NCBI RefSeq assembly: GCF_000970675.1
Contig: NZ_LAJA01000001.1
Span: 496,001 to 560,000 of the forward strand
DNA: 64,000 bases
Direction of reading: 5' to 3'
Source of the DNA: Domibacillus tundrae
GTDB taxonomy: Bacteria > Bacillota > Bacilli > Bacillales > Domibacillaceae
The position numbers and the translations under genes are program-made. Of the stretch, positions 35,627-44,568 are shown in pieces; positions within the stretch are counted from its first letter, which is position 1, and each line of letters starts with the position of its first letter. The notes beneath the pieces are model-generated. The model worked only from the letters and a program-made list of their open reading frames with translations. It searched no databases and was not told the DNA's origin.

Positions 35627-36427
35627 ATGTCCACGATAAAATTAAAACGGGCGCTTGAAGAAGCACTCCAACAGCCCAACCGGACGATTGTATTTGACCG
35701 GGAGAAAGAGGAAATGCGCATTGAAAACAGTGAAACGAAAAAAGGAGTCACTGTAACACTTGGCGGAATTTTGGCTAAATTTGAAGGGAACGTTCAAAAA
35801 GCGGCGGAAGAAACGGTGTATTATGTTAACGAAGCGCTCAATGCGTTTGATGGCGCCGGCAAAGAAGAACAAAAAGAAAAAAGGATTTTTCCAGTTATCC
35901 GCTCAGCCTCTTTTCCAATAGAAGCAGAGGAAGGCGTGCCGCTTTTTTATGATGAGCATACAGCTGAAACCCGTATTTATTATGCGGTTGACCTTGGCTC
36001 AACATATCGCTTAATTGATGAAAAGCTCATGGCGAAAGAAAAGTGGTCAGCAGATCAAATTCGTGAAATTGCGCGCTTTAATCTGCGTTCCCTGCCGCTT
36101 GAAATGAAACAAGACACCGTGGCTGGAAATGTGTTCTATTTCTTGAATTCAAATGATGGATACGATGCCACTCGTATTTTAAACGATCGGTTTTTAAAAG
36201 ATATGAGTGACAAAATAGAAGGCGATATGACCGTATCCGTTCCGCATGGCGACGTTCTTATTATTGGCGACATTCGTAATGAAACGGGCTATGACATTTT
36301 AGCGCAAATGGCGATGAGCTTTTTCGCAGCCGGACGTATTCCGATTACGGCACTTTCATTTGTTTACGAAGGCGGGCATCTCGAACCGGTCTTTATTTTA
36401 GCGAAAAACCGTCCGCACAAAGACTGA
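35627..36427 (+). CDS. ytpQ: DUF1444 family protein YtpQ
   Basis: 266-residue cytosolic protein of the YtpQ family, function unknown. Conserved sections are FPVIRSASFPIEAEEGVPLFYDEHTAETRIYY and the C-terminal DVLIIGDIRNETGYDILAQMAM. GGAAAGGAG precedes the ATG. Forms an operon with ytoP. Its last codons form the 5' arm of the terminator. Confidence 0.9.
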   Translation: MSTIKLKRALEEALQQPNRTIVFDREKEEMRIENSETKKGVTVTLGGILAKFEGNVQKAAEETVYYVNEALNAFDGAGKEEQKEKRIFPVIRSASFPIEAEEGVPLFYDEHTAETRIYYAVDLGSTYRLIDEKLMAKEKWSADQIREIARFNLRSLPLEMKQDTVAGNVFYFLNSNDGYDATRILNDRFLKDMSDKIEGDMTVSVPHGDVLIIGDIRNETGYDILAQMAMSFFAAGRIPITALSFVYEGGHLEPVFILAKNRPHKD

Positions 36428-36450
36428 CTTCTTTGGCGGACGGTCTTTTT
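36409..36450 (+). terminator. terminator overlapping the end of ytpQ
   Basis: CCGTCCGC (36409-36416, inside ytpQ), 19-base loop with the stop codon, GCGGACGG, TCTTTTT. Confidence 0.85.
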
Positions 36451-36486
36451 CATCCCCATCTATTTTCCCAAAATGTCGTTTTTCTG

Positions 36487-36514
36487 TTAACAAATCGTGT
36501 ATAGTTGGTACAAT
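36487..36514 (+). promoter_or_regulatory. sftA promoter
   Basis: TTAACA (36487-36492), 16-base spacer, TACAAT (36509-36514), just after the ytpQ terminator. Confidence 0.5.
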
Positions 36515-36547
36515 GAAAAAGACTTTAAGGAGAAAGAGTGGTTATGG

Positions 36548-38761
36548 ATGAGTATGCTGAAAAAAATTCTCTCCTATTTTAGAGAAGAAATCGAAATCAT
36601 TGAAGAAGTCGAAATAAAACCAAATGATAGAAAACAAGAAGAAGCGCAGCCGGAAAAAGTAGAAGAAAAGCGCCCGGCCCCTTCTGCACCCTTTGCACAA
36701 AAGCGGTTCGTCCCACTGAATCCATCCGTCCAGCAGATTTCAACACGTGTCGCGTATCGGTATCCGACGGTTAAGCGGGGCAATCACGAAGAAGTACCAC
36801 GCCGGAATCGTTCGAATCGAACCGAGCCTAAACAGGAGACACCATCCGATCTGTCAGGAAGTGAGCATCCGCGTCAATCAGTCTATACACCCGCACCGCG
36901 TGTCGCGCCACGTCCGTTTAAACCAACGGAAATCCCGTCACCGATTTACGGATTCCGGGCCCGTCCGGTTAAAGAAGATGCGCGCAGCGTCCGCAGTGAA
37001 GAGCGGGAAAAAACAAATGAACCACTTTTGCTGTTTACAAAGGAGCAGTCAAAGCGCCCTCTTGAACGCCAAAAGGCGGTGCCGAAAGAACAAGCGGAGA
37101 TGCCGATGGAAAAGCCACTTCCAGTAGTGGAAAAGCCGGCACCTGTCTATAATGAAGGCGGCAAGCTTCCGCCGCCAGCTGCTCACGCTGAGAAAACACG
37201 GGAACGGCGCCATTCGCCGTTTAATGTTGTGATGCTGAAAAAAGACCGTGAGAAAGTGGGCAAACCGGCATTAAAACAACAGTCAGCACCGGCACCGAAA
37301 GAAGAAAAACCGCTTCCGCCCGTTCAATCTGTTTTAACAGGCAAAATAGATCGTCCGCCGCTGTCGTTTCTGACACCACCCGCTAAAAAAACAACGGATA
37401 ATAGGTGGATACAGGAAAAATCAGCGCTATTAAATGAAACGTTAAAAAGCTTTAATATTGATGCGCACGTTACGGGCGTGACGACGGGTCCGTCCATTAC
37501 GCGCTTCGAAGTGACGCCGGCAATCGGTGTGAAAGTAAGCAAAATTGTTAGTTTAACAGACGATATTAAACGCAGCCTTGCTGCACGGACCATTCGAATT
37601 GAAGCCCCGATTCCAGGTACGCAAGTTGTTGGCATTGAGCTGCCAAATGAAGAGAGCCGACCGGTGTTTATCAGTGAAATTATTGGGCACAACAGTTTTC
37701 AAATGGCAAAGTCTCCGCTTGCTTCAGCGCTGGGTCTTGATATCGCAGGAAAACCAGTCGTACTGGATTTGCAAAAAATGCCACATGGATTAATTGCGGG
37801 TGCAACTGGATCTGGAAAAAGCGTCTGCATTAATTCGATTTTAGTCAGTCTTTTGTATAAAGCAGCGCCGCATGAACTAAAACTGCTGCTCATTGATCCG
37901 AAAATGGTCGAGCTTACGCCTTATAACGGCATTCCGCATTTGGCGAGCCCGGTTATCACCGACGTGAAAGCCGCCACTGCTGCGCTTAAATGGGCAGTGG
38001 AGGAAATGGAGCGCCGCTATCAACTTTTTGTTCATGCCGGTGTGCGTGATATGGCATCGTATAATACAAAAGTGAGCCAATCTGAATTTAATGAGCCGCA
38101 TTTGCCGTATCTGGTCATTGTTATTGATGAATTAGCGGATTTAATGATGATGGCACCGGGCGAAGTAGAGGAGTCCATTTGCCGGATTGCGCAAAAAGCG
38201 CGAGCATGCGGCATTCATTTAATTGTCGCTACGCAGCGTCCGTCTGTTGATGTTATCACGGGCTTAATTAAAGCGAACATCCCGACACGGATCGCTTTTT
38301 CCGTTTCTTCACAAATTGATTCACGCACTATTTTGGATAAAGTAGGTGCGGAAAAATTGCTTGGAAAAGGCGACATGCTTTTTTTAGATAACGGGGCAAG
38401 TGAATCGATCCGCCTGCAAGGCACATTCGTTACAAATGAAGAAATTGATGCAGTGGTCCGTTTCGCCAGCGGACAACAAAAACCGAATTATTTATTTAAA
38501 CAGGAAGAACTGCTGCAAAAAACAGCTATTCATGATGAAGAAGATGAATTATTTCAAGAAGCGTGTGAACTTGTTGTCCGCCAAGGCGGCGCCTCCACTT
38601 CCATGTTGCAGAGGAATTTAAAAGTAGGCTATAATCGTGCAGCACGTCTCATTGAAATGATGGAAGAGAAAGGTCTTGTGTCCGGACAGCGGGCTGGACG
38701 GCCAAGGGAAGTTCTCGTTTCAGAAGAAGAATTTTTTGCGTATTTAGAGGAATCGAATTAA
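36548..38761 (+). CDS. sftA: DNA translocase SftA (soluble FtsK family, YtpS)
   Basis: 737-residue FtsK/SpoIIIE-type motor without any membrane segment, which identifies it as SftA, the soluble translocase that clears DNA from the closing septum. N-terminal 300 residues are charged and Pro-rich linker; motor from about 315. Walker A GATGSGKSVCINS, Walker B LVIVIDELADLMMMA, FtsK hallmark ATQRPSVDVITGLIKANIPTRIAF, C-terminal gamma winged helix ending GLVSGQRAGRPREVLV. Shorter than the roughly 950-residue B. subtilis protein because of the linker. The region around 36536-36542 (AGAGTGG) is the likely ribosome site. Confidence 0.92.
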   Translation: MSMLKKILSYFREEIEIIEEVEIKPNDRKQEEAQPEKVEEKRPAPSAPFAQKRFVPLNPSVQQISTRVAYRYPTVKRGNHEEVPRRNRSNRTEPKQETPSDLSGSEHPRQSVYTPAPRVAPRPFKPTEIPSPIYGFRARPVKEDARSVRSEEREKTNEPLLLFTKEQSKRPLERQKAVPKEQAEMPMEKPLPVVEKPAPVYNEGGKLPPPAAHAEKTRERRHSPFNVVMLKKDREKVGKPALKQQSAPAPKEEKPLPPVQSVLTGKIDRPPLSFLTPPAKKTTDNRWIQEKSALLNETLKSFNIDAHVTGVTTGPSITRFEVTPAIGVKVSKIVSLTDDIKRSLAARTIRIEAPIPGTQVVGIELPNEESRPVFISEIIGHNSFQMAKSPLASALGLDIAGKPVVLDLQKMPHGLIAGATGSGKSVCINSILVSLLYKAAPHELKLLLIDPKMVELTPYNGIPHLASPVITDVKAATAALKWAVEEMERRYQLFVHAGVRDMASYNTKVSQSEFNEPHLPYLVIVIDELADLMMMAPGEVEESICRIAQKARACGIHLIVATQRPSVDVITGLIKANIPTRIAFSVSSQIDSRTILDKVGAEKLLGKGDMLFLDNGASESIRLQGTFVTNEEIDAVVRFASGQQKPNYLFKQEELLQKTAIHDEEDELFQEACELVVRQGGASTSMLQRNLKVGYNRAARLIEMMEEKGLVSGQRAGRPREVLVSEEEFFAYLEESN

Positions 38762-38764
38762 TAA

Positions 38765-38791
38765 ACCGGTGCCTTTGCACCGGTTTTTTTC
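38765..38791 (+). terminator. terminator after sftA
   Basis: ACCGGTGC, loop CTTT, GCACCGGT, T6. Confidence 0.95.
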
Positions 38792-38919
38792 GGGGAATAG
38801 TCACGTTTTGAAAAAAGTGCTATAATGGACAAATGCAATGATTGACTGCCAGCCGTTTCAAATGAAGCGGCACTACATATACTACATGTAAAAGGCTAGA
38901 GAATGCTGGAGGTTTAATG

Positions 38920-40218
38920 ATGACAACCTATCATTTTGTTGGAATAAAAGGCTCTGGAATGAGTGCCCTTGCCCATATTCTTCATGACAAAGGATATGCC
39001 GTGCAGGGATCGGACGTAGAAAAAACATTTTTTACACAAAAAGCGCTTGAAGAAGCAGGCATTTTAATTTTGCCATTTAATGCAGATAATATTCAAGAAG
39101 GCATGACCGTTATTGCGGGAAATGCATTTGGAGAAGATCACGAAGAAATTAAACGCGCACAAGAAATGAATGTACCGGTCATCCGCTATCATACATTTTT
39201 AGGCGATTTCATTCAAAACTTTACCAGTGTTGCGATTACAGGTTCGCACGGGAAAACATCGACAACCGGCTTAATGGCACACGTTGTGAGCGGCGCAGCA
39301 CCGACGTCTTATTTAATTGGAGACGGAACGGGGCGTGGGGCGAAAGACGCGGCATATTTCGCATTTGAAGCGTGTGAATACCGCCGCCACTTCTTATCCT
39401 ATTCGCCGGATTATGCGGTTATGACAAACATCGATTTCGATCATCCGGATTATTTTGCTGACGTGCAGGACGTTGTGTCTGCGTTCCAGCAAATGGCGAT
39501 GCAAGTGAAAAAAGCTATTTTTGCATGCGGCGATGATGAATATTTACAAGGCATTCAAGCAAATGTACCCGTTGTTTTTTATGGCTTTGGTGACGAAAAC
39601 GATTTTCAGGCACGCAACACGTCTTTTAATGAAAACGGAACGACATTTGATGTATTTGTCCGAAATGAATTTTATGCGACATTCCGTATCCCTGGCTACG
39701 GGGATCATAACATTTTGAACGCGTTATCTGTGATTGGTCTTTGCCATTACGAAGAAATCGATACAGATATTGTAAAAGAACGCCTGCTTACGTTTTCGGG
39801 AGTAAAGCGACGTTTTTCCGAGAAACAAGCAGGCGGGCAGGTGCTGATTGATGATTATGCGCATCATCCGACTGAGATTCGTGCGACAGTTAATGCGGCA
39901 CGCCAAAAATACCCGAATCGGGAAATCGTGGCCGTATTCCAGCCGCATACATTTTCGCGTACGCAAACGTTTCTTGATGAATTCGCGGACAGCTTGAATA
40001 AAGCGGACGCGGTTTATTTATGCGATATTTTTGGTTCGGCTCGTGAAAATCACGGTAAGTTAACCATTGAAGATCTTCAAGAGAAGATTCCAGGTGCCAG
40101 GTTAATAAAAGAAGATAGTACAGAGGTGCTAAAAGAGCATCAAAACAGCGTCCTCATTTTTATGGGCGCCGGTGATATTCAAAAGTTTCAGGCAGCTTAC
40201 GAAGAACAGCTTGCTTAA
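38920..40218 (+). CDS. murC: UDP-N-acetylmuramate-L-alanine ligase
   Basis: Adds L-alanine to UDP-MurNAc in peptidoglycan precursor synthesis. 432 residues from the second of two adjacent ATGs (38917, 38920); the second sits seven bases from GGAGG and gives [18 protein letters not shown]-binding [43 protein letters not shown] and C-terminal [10 protein letters not shown] are intact. TATAAT at 38821-38826 suggests its own promoter; the short leader contains a GCCG...CGGC hairpin of unknown role. Confidence 0.96.
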   Translation: MTTYHFVGIKGSGMSALAHILHDKGYAVQGSDVEKTFFTQKALEEAGILILPFNADNIQEGMTVIAGNAFGEDHEEIKRAQEMNVPVIRYHTFLGDFIQNFTSVAITGSHGKTSTTGLMAHVVSGAAPTSYLIGDGTGRGAKDAAYFAFEACEYRRHFLSYSPDYAVMTNIDFDHPDYFADVQDVVSAFQQMAMQVKKAIFACGDDEYLQGIQANVPVVFYGFGDENDFQARNTSFNENGTTFDVFVRNEFYATFRIPGYGDHNILNALSVIGLCHYEEIDTDIVKERLLTFSGVKRRFSEKQAGGQVLIDDYAHHPTEIRATVNAARQKYPNREIVAVFQPHTFSRTQTFLDEFADSLNKADAVYLCDIFGSARENHGKLTIEDLQEKIPGARLIKEDSTEVLKEHQNSVLIFMGAGDIQKFQAAYEEQLA

Positions 40219-40220
40219 TA

Positions 40221-40265
40221 CGAAAAAAACGCCTTTGCCGGGATGCCGGAAAGGGCGTTTTTTCG
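40221..40265. terminator. bidirectional terminator murC / M29 peptidase
   Basis: CGAAAAAAACGCC.TT.CCGG ... CCGG.AA.GGGCGTTTTTTCG, between convergent genes. Confidence 0.92.
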
Positions 40266-40278
40266 TGAGCAAATCCGC

Positions 40279-41394
40279 TTATTTTAGGTTTTCCGGATTC
40301 AATCCTTCTAATTCTGGCAGCACAAACCGTCCATCTTTACGAATTAATACGTCATCAAACCAAATTTCGCCGCCGCCGTATTCCGGACGCTGGATGTTGA
40401 CCATATCCCAATGAATATTGGAATGGTTGCCGTTATATGCTTCTTCGTAGCACTCACCCGGTGTGAAGTGGAAGCTGCCGTCGATTTTTTCATCAAATAA
40501 AATATCCTGCATCGGATGAAGAATGTGTGGATTGACGCCAATTGCAAATTCGCCAATGTAACGGGCGCCTTCATCTGTATCAAAAATATCGTTAATGCGC
40601 TTTGCATCATTTGCATGAGCGTCGATAATTTTGCCATTTTCAAACCGAAGCTTTACGTTCTCAAAGGTAAAGCCATTATATGGTGATGGGGTATTATATG
40701 AAATGACACCGTTGACAGAATCACGCACAGGCGCTGTATACACTTCTCCATCTGGAATATTTAAGCGGCCCGCGCATTTAATAGCCGGAATATTCTTAAT
40801 GGAAAACGTTAAGTCGGTTCCCGGCCCTTTCAGTTGTACTTTATCGGTCCGATTCATTACCTCGACAAGAGGATCCATCGCTGCATCCATTTTGCTGTAG
40901 TCAAGGTTGCATACGTCAAAATAAAAATCCTCAAATGCATCGGTGCTCATTTTGGCAAGCTGAGCCATCGATGGTGTTGGATAGCGGAGCACGACCCATT
41001 TTGTTTTTGGGACCCGAATGTCACGATGCACTTTCTTGCCGATCGTATTGCCGTGAATTTGCACTTTCTCTGCCGGCACGTCCGCCTGCTCATTTATATT
41101 ATCTCCAGCACGAAGACCGATATAAGCGTCCATTTCTTTCATGACATTCGCTTCAAAATCAGCCATTAAATCGTATTGGCCTTCTTGAGCCCCCATTAAA
41201 AGCGATCGGTCTACCCGATGGTCTTTTAACAGCACGTATGGCCAGCCGCCCGCTTTATAAGCTTCATCGACTAGCGCAGTTACAAGTTCGCGCTGCAGGC
41301 CAAAGTTTTCTATCAGCACTTTTTCGCCAGGCTGAATTTGGCAAGAGTAGTTGATTAAGTTAGCCGCAAGCGTTTGAATACGTGAATCTTTCAT
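40279..41394 (-). CDS. M29 family aminopeptidase
   Basis: 371-residue thermophilic-type (M29) metallo-aminopeptidase. Family features: QPGEKVLIENFG near the N-terminus, GRLNIPDGEVYTAPV with the first metal-binding Glu, GEFAIGVNPHI, HPMQDILFDEKIDGSFHFTPGECYEEA and the late NHSNIHWDMVNIQRP with His and Asp. Shorter than AmpS (about 410), so no symbol is given. AGGAGGAGG precedes the ATG. Stands alone, between murC and ytxG. Confidence 0.9.
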   Translation of the reverse strand: MKDSRIQTLAANLINYSCQIQPGEKVLIENFGLQRELVTALVDEAYKAGGWPYVLLKDHRVDRSLLMGAQEGQYDLMADFEANVMKEMDAYIGLRAGDNINEQADVPAEKVQIHGNTIGKKVHRDIRVPKTKWVVLRYPTPSMAQLAKMSTDAFEDFYFDVCNLDYSKMDAAMDPLVEVMNRTDKVQLKGPGTDLTFSIKNIPAIKCAGRLNIPDGEVYTAPVRDSVNGVISYNTPSPYNGFTFENVKLRFENGKIIDAHANDAKRINDIFDTDEGARYIGEFAIGVNPHILHPMQDILFDEKIDGSFHFTPGECYEEAYNGNHSNIHWDMVNIQRPEYGGGEIWFDDVLIRKDGRFVLPELEGLNPENLK

Positions 41395-41493
41395 AATAAA
41401 TCCTCCTCCTGATCTTCTCTATTGTACGATTTAGGGAAACTTTGTGCAAAAAGAAGGAAATTCTCTTGTAAAAAAAGAAATAAGTAATTTAGT

Positions 41494-41518
41494 GTTTATA
41501 ATTTTAGGCACTGGGTAA
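41494..41518 (+). promoter_or_regulatory. SigB-type promoter of ytxGHJ
   Basis: GTTTAT (41494-41499), 13-base spacer, GGGTAA (41513-41518), close to the SigB consensus GTTTAA-N13-GGGTAT. The ytxGHJ operon of B. subtilis is a general-stress operon, which agrees. Confidence 0.85.
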
Positions 41519-41556
41519 TTTTATTACATAAACAATAACGTTGGAGGTGTCCCGGA

Positions 41557-42039
41557 GTGGAAATTATTCTTTACTTAAGCGCGGCGGTTGCGGCAATCGC
41601 GTTTTTGATTTTGGTCCTTAACTTGTCCAAAACATTAAAATCAGTCGACAATACGCTCGACACGCTGTCCCGTACAGTAGACCGACTGGAAGGGCAATTA
41701 AAAGATGTGACAGCGGAAACCGCAGAGCTGCTGCATAAAACAAATGCGTTAGCTGAGGATGTGCAGCATAAAACCGAACAGCTGAATACAGTCGTTTACG
41801 CTGTTAAAGATGTCGGTTCATCTGTTCATAACTTGAATCATTCGTTGAAAAAAGTGACAACGACTGTTGCTTCACAAATGGAAAAAAACCAGTTCAAAAT
41901 TTCCCAGGCTGTTCAGTGGGGGAATGTTATAAAACAAATGGTTGATAAATTCAAGGAAGACAAACAAAAAACGGATGCGCAGCCATCGGCCGGACGTACG
42001 AAAGCTCTTCCGGCACCAGCTTATAAAAATAATCAATAA
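41557..42039 (+). CDS. ytxG: DUF948 general stress protein YtxG
   Basis: 160 residues, GTG start nine bases after GGAGG. An N-terminal membrane helix (ILYLSAAVAAIAFLILVLNL) is followed by a long coiled-coil-like helix (LKSVDNTLDTLSRTVDRLEGQ ...) and a basic/Pro tail. DUF948 family; molecular role unknown. First gene of the SigB-driven ytxG-ytxH-ytxJ operon. Confidence 0.88.
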   Translation: MEIILYLSAAVAAIAFLILVLNLSKTLKSVDNTLDTLSRTVDRLEGQLKDVTAETAELLHKTNALAEDVQHKTEQLNTVVYAVKDVGSSVHNLNHSLKKVTTTVASQMEKNQFKISQAVQWGNVIKQMVDKFKEDKQKTDAQPSAGRTKALPAPAYKNNQ

Positions 42040-42070
42040 AAAAGAAAAATTAGAAGAGGAGCGTTTATTC

Positions 42071-42820
42071 ATGAGAAACAAAAACACATATGACCAATTT
42101 AATATTAAAAAAAATGGCGTCAATACACCCCAGCAGACACAATACGACAGCTTTGATTTAAATGCAGATCGTTATCAGTATGAAGATACAATGAATACGA
42201 AAGATTTTATTATCGGCGCATTGTTCGGTGCGATTGTCGGTGCAGCAGCGGCGCTTATGATGGCGCCTAAGTCAGGCACGGAGCTTCGCAGCGACTTAAA
42301 TTCCCAAGCCGGTTCCTTAAAAGAGCGTGCCAGCGGATTGACAGATACAGCGAAAGACAAAACATCCATGCTGACAAGTGCAGTCCAAGAAAAATCGACG
42401 GCGATTGTGGATAAAGTAAAATCATTGAAATCATCTGATGATTCTGGCTCAATTGACTCAGAAAAAGCAGAAGATAAAAAAGAAGAAGCAAAGTCTCTAG
42501 TAGATAACGCAGCGGAAGCTGTAAAGAACAAGGTGGATACAACAGCTGACACAGCGAAAACAAAGCTTGATGAAACGAAAAAAGCGTTTGACGAAGCAGA
42601 AAAAGCAAAAAACAGCTCCGATCAAAAAAGCGATACTTCATCAAAACCGGCATCAGAAGGATGGGTGGACCCGGTTGATAAAGGAATCAATGAGAAAAAG
42701 AAAAACGGCGGCTTGAACAATAACAACGGTAACAATAACAACGGTAACAATAACAACGGTAACAACAATAACAACAATAACAACAATAATAATCAAAGCA
42801 AAAAATTTAATAACAAGTAA
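42071..42820 (+). CDS. ytxH: YtxH-domain general stress protein with Asn-rich tail
   Basis: 249 residues. The YtxH domain has a Gly/Ala-rich membrane helix (FIIGALFGAIVGAAAALMMA) and the conserved PKSGTELRSDL after it. A long charged region with Lys/Ala/Glu/Thr repeats follows (about 90-190), and the last 40 residues are almost all Asn with Gly spacers, coded by tandem 15-base units. Start 42071 behind AAGAGGAG. Longer than typical YtxH because of the tail. Function unknown. Confidence 0.87.
   Translation: MRNKNTYDQFNIKKNGVNTPQQTQYDSFDLNADRYQYEDTMNTKDFIIGALFGAIVGAAAALMMAPKSGTELRSDLNSQAGSLKERASGLTDTAKDKTSMLTSAVQEKSTAIVDKVKSLKSSDDSGSIDSEKAEDKKEEAKSLVDNAAEAVKNKVDTTADTAKTKLDETKKAFDEAEKAKNSSDQKSDTSSKPASEGWVDPVDKGINEKKKNGGLNNNNGNNNNGNNNNGNNNNNNNNNNNQSKKFNNK
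42716..42793 (+). repeat. coding tandem repeat in ytxH
   Basis: Three perfect copies of AACAATAACAACGGT (42716-42760), then AACAACAAT-type 9-base units to about 42793. Encodes NNNNG units and a poly-Asn run. All units are multiples of three, so length changes keep the frame. Confidence 0.95.
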
Positions 42821-42845
42821 TGAAAAGCCGGACTTGTTCCGGCTT
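42821..42845 (+). terminator. intra-operon hairpin between ytxH and ytxJ
   Basis: TGAAAAGCCGGA, short loop, TCCGGCTTTTCA. Only four T follow the GC part before ATATTAAAGGAG of ytxJ, so it may be a partial terminator or a processing/stability hairpin. Confidence 0.5.
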
Positions 42846-42868
42846 TTCATATTAAAGGAGTTTTAAGT

Positions 42869-43189
42869 ATGCAAAAGATTATAAACATCAATGAATTTGA
42901 AGAGCTCATTGAAAGCAATGAACCATTCTTTTTATTAAAGCATAGTACGACATGTCCGATTAGCGCAGCAGCATATGATGAGTACCAATCGTTTATGGAA
43001 GATCCGGCATCCGATAAAAAAGGTGTATATTTAGCCGTCCAGGAAGCACGTGAACTATCCAATCATATTGCTCAAGTAACAAATATTCGTCATGAATCTC
43101 CACAAGTCATTTATTTTAAAGAAGGCAAGCCCGACTGGAATGAATCACACTGGAAAATTACAAAAGACCAGCTTTTTTCTGTAAAATAA
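42869..43189 (+). CDS. brxC: bacilliredoxin BrxC/YtxJ
   Basis: 106-residue thioredoxin-fold protein of the YtxJ family with the single active-site cysteine in HSTTCPISAAA. In B. subtilis YtxJ (BrxC) acts as a monothiol bacilliredoxin that removes bacillithiol from proteins. Later motif ESPQVIYFKEGKPDWNESHW holds the cis-Pro region. AAAGGAG precedes the ATG. Last gene of the SigB operon. Confidence 0.92.
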   Translation: MQKIININEFEELIESNEPFFLLKHSTTCPISAAAYDEYQSFMEDPASDKKGVYLAVQEARELSNHIAQVTNIRHESPQVIYFKEGKPDWNESHWKITKDQLFSVK

Positions 43190-43191
43190 AA

Positions 43192-43224
43192 AAGTGCCCG
43201 AATGCCAGTCGTTCGGGCATTTTT
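43192..43224 (+). terminator. terminator after ytxJ
   Basis: TGCCCGAA, 9-base loop, TTCGGGCA, T5. Confidence 0.9.
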
Positions 43225-43227
43225 GCA

Positions 43228-43259
43228 CTTAAACGCTTTAATGCTTAAAAGCGTTTAAG
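43228..43259. repeat. perfect inverted repeat upstream of aroA
   Basis: CTTAAACGCTTT (43228-43239), eight-base spacer, AAAGCGTTTAAG (43248-43259). Sits between the ytxJ terminator and the aroA promoter region (TATAAT near 43300). Could be an operator or hairpin; role unknown. Confidence 0.7.
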
Positions 43260-43412
43260 AAATAAAGCGAAATTTTCGTGACTTTTCGAAATGGATGATT
43301 TATAATAATCGTAATAGCCCAAAAGAAATGTATCGCATACGAAGTTGATAGCTCTTTTCACCATTTAATTGCCGGGAAATTTTGAATATCTACTTGCGGA
43401 AGGATGAGTAAT

Positions 43413-44489
43413 GTGAGCAACCAAGAATTAGAACAGATAAGAAGCAAGGTGGACGAAATGAACGTTCAGCTGCTTAAACTAATTAATGAACGCGCAGAGC
43501 TTGTACAGGAAATCGGGCGCATTAAAGAAAAACAAGGTGTCAATCGTTACGATCCAGTCCGCGAGCGTTCTATGCTAAATAATCTATTAGAAAAAAACGA
43601 TGGACCGTTTGAGCGTTCCACTGTTGAACATATTTTTAAAGAAATCTTCAAAGCTGGTCTTGAGCTTCAAGAAGATGACCACCGGAAAGCTCTTCTCGTT
43701 TCACGTAAAAAGAAACAAGAAGATACAGTGGTTACAGTCCGCGGCCATAAAGTAGGCGATGGCAACGTTACATTCGTTTTCGGTCCATGTGCCGTTGAAT
43801 CATACGAGCAAGTAGCAGCAGTAGCTAAATCAATTAAAGGCAAAGGCCTAAAAATGATCCGTGGCGGTGCATACAAGCCGCGTACATCTCCATACGATTT
43901 CCAAGGGCTTGGTCTTGAAGGATTGAAAATCTTGAAGCGTGTAGCAGACGAATTTGATCTTGCGGTTGTCAGCGAAATCGTCAATCCTGCTGATATTGAA
44001 ACAGCTTGTGAATATATTGATGTCATTCAAATCGGTGCGCGTAACATGCAGAACTTCGAATTATTAAAAGCAGCTGGTTCTGTGAAAAAGCCTGTTCTTT
44101 TAAAACGCGGCTTGGCAGCAACAATTGACGAATTTATCAACGCGGCTGAATACATTCTTGCCCAAGGAAATGACCAAGTCATCCTTTGCGAGCGTGGTAT
44201 TCGCACATACGAGCGTGCGACACGCAATACGCTTGACATCACTGCAGTGCCAATCTTGAAGCAAGAAACACATCTTCCAGTTTTCGTCGATGTGACGCAT
44301 TCAACAGGACGCCGTGATCTTCTTCTTCCGGCTGCAAAAGCAGGAATCGCGATCGGTGCAGATGGCATCATGGCGGAAGTTCATCCGGATCCGGCTGTTG
44401 CCCTTTCAGATGCGGCTCAGCAAATGAATTTACAACAATTTGATGAATTTTACGATGAGATTTTAAAATCCGTGCCGGTAAAAGCATAA
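43413..44489 (+). CDS. aroA: bifunctional chorismate mutase / DAHP synthase
   Basis: 358 residues: N-terminal AroQ chorismate mutase (about 1-85; [31 protein letters not shown]) fused to a type I-beta DAHP synthase with [51 protein letters not shown] and [13 protein letters not shown]. First step of aromatic amino acid synthesis, with the mutase part sensing chorismate/prephenate. Named aroA after B. subtilis (elsewhere aroG/aroF). GTG 43413 is preferred over ATG 43404, which touches the GGAAGG site; it gives the family length. Confidence 0.94.
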   Translation: MSNQELEQIRSKVDEMNVQLLKLINERAELVQEIGRIKEKQGVNRYDPVRERSMLNNLLEKNDGPFERSTVEHIFKEIFKAGLELQEDDHRKALLVSRKKKQEDTVVTVRGHKVGDGNVTFVFGPCAVESYEQVAAVAKSIKGKGLKMIRGGAYKPRTSPYDFQGLGLEGLKILKRVADEFDLAVVSEIVNPADIETACEYIDVIQIGARNMQNFELLKAAGSVKKPVLLKRGLAATIDEFINAAEYILAQGNDQVILCERGIRTYERATRNTLDITAVPILKQETHLPVFVDVTHSTGRRDLLLPAAKAGIAIGADGIMAEVHPDPAVALSDAAQQMNLQQFDEFYDEILKSVPVKA

Positions 44490-44494
44490 AATTT

Positions 44495-44526
44495 AGGCTC
44501 CTGTGTTTGCACAGGAGCCTTTTTTC
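44495..44526 (+). terminator. terminator after aroA
   Basis: AGGCTCCTGTG, TTTG loop, CACAGGAGCCT, T5-6. Confidence 0.95.
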
Positions 44527-44568
44527 GTTAATATAGAGAGAAAGAAACGAAAAGGAGCAATTACCCCA

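Noticed and set aside
42716-42793. Regular spaced repeats considered as a CRISPR-like array
   Set aside because: Units are 15 and 9 bases, in frame and coding Asn/Gly within ytxH; no spacers and no cas genes.
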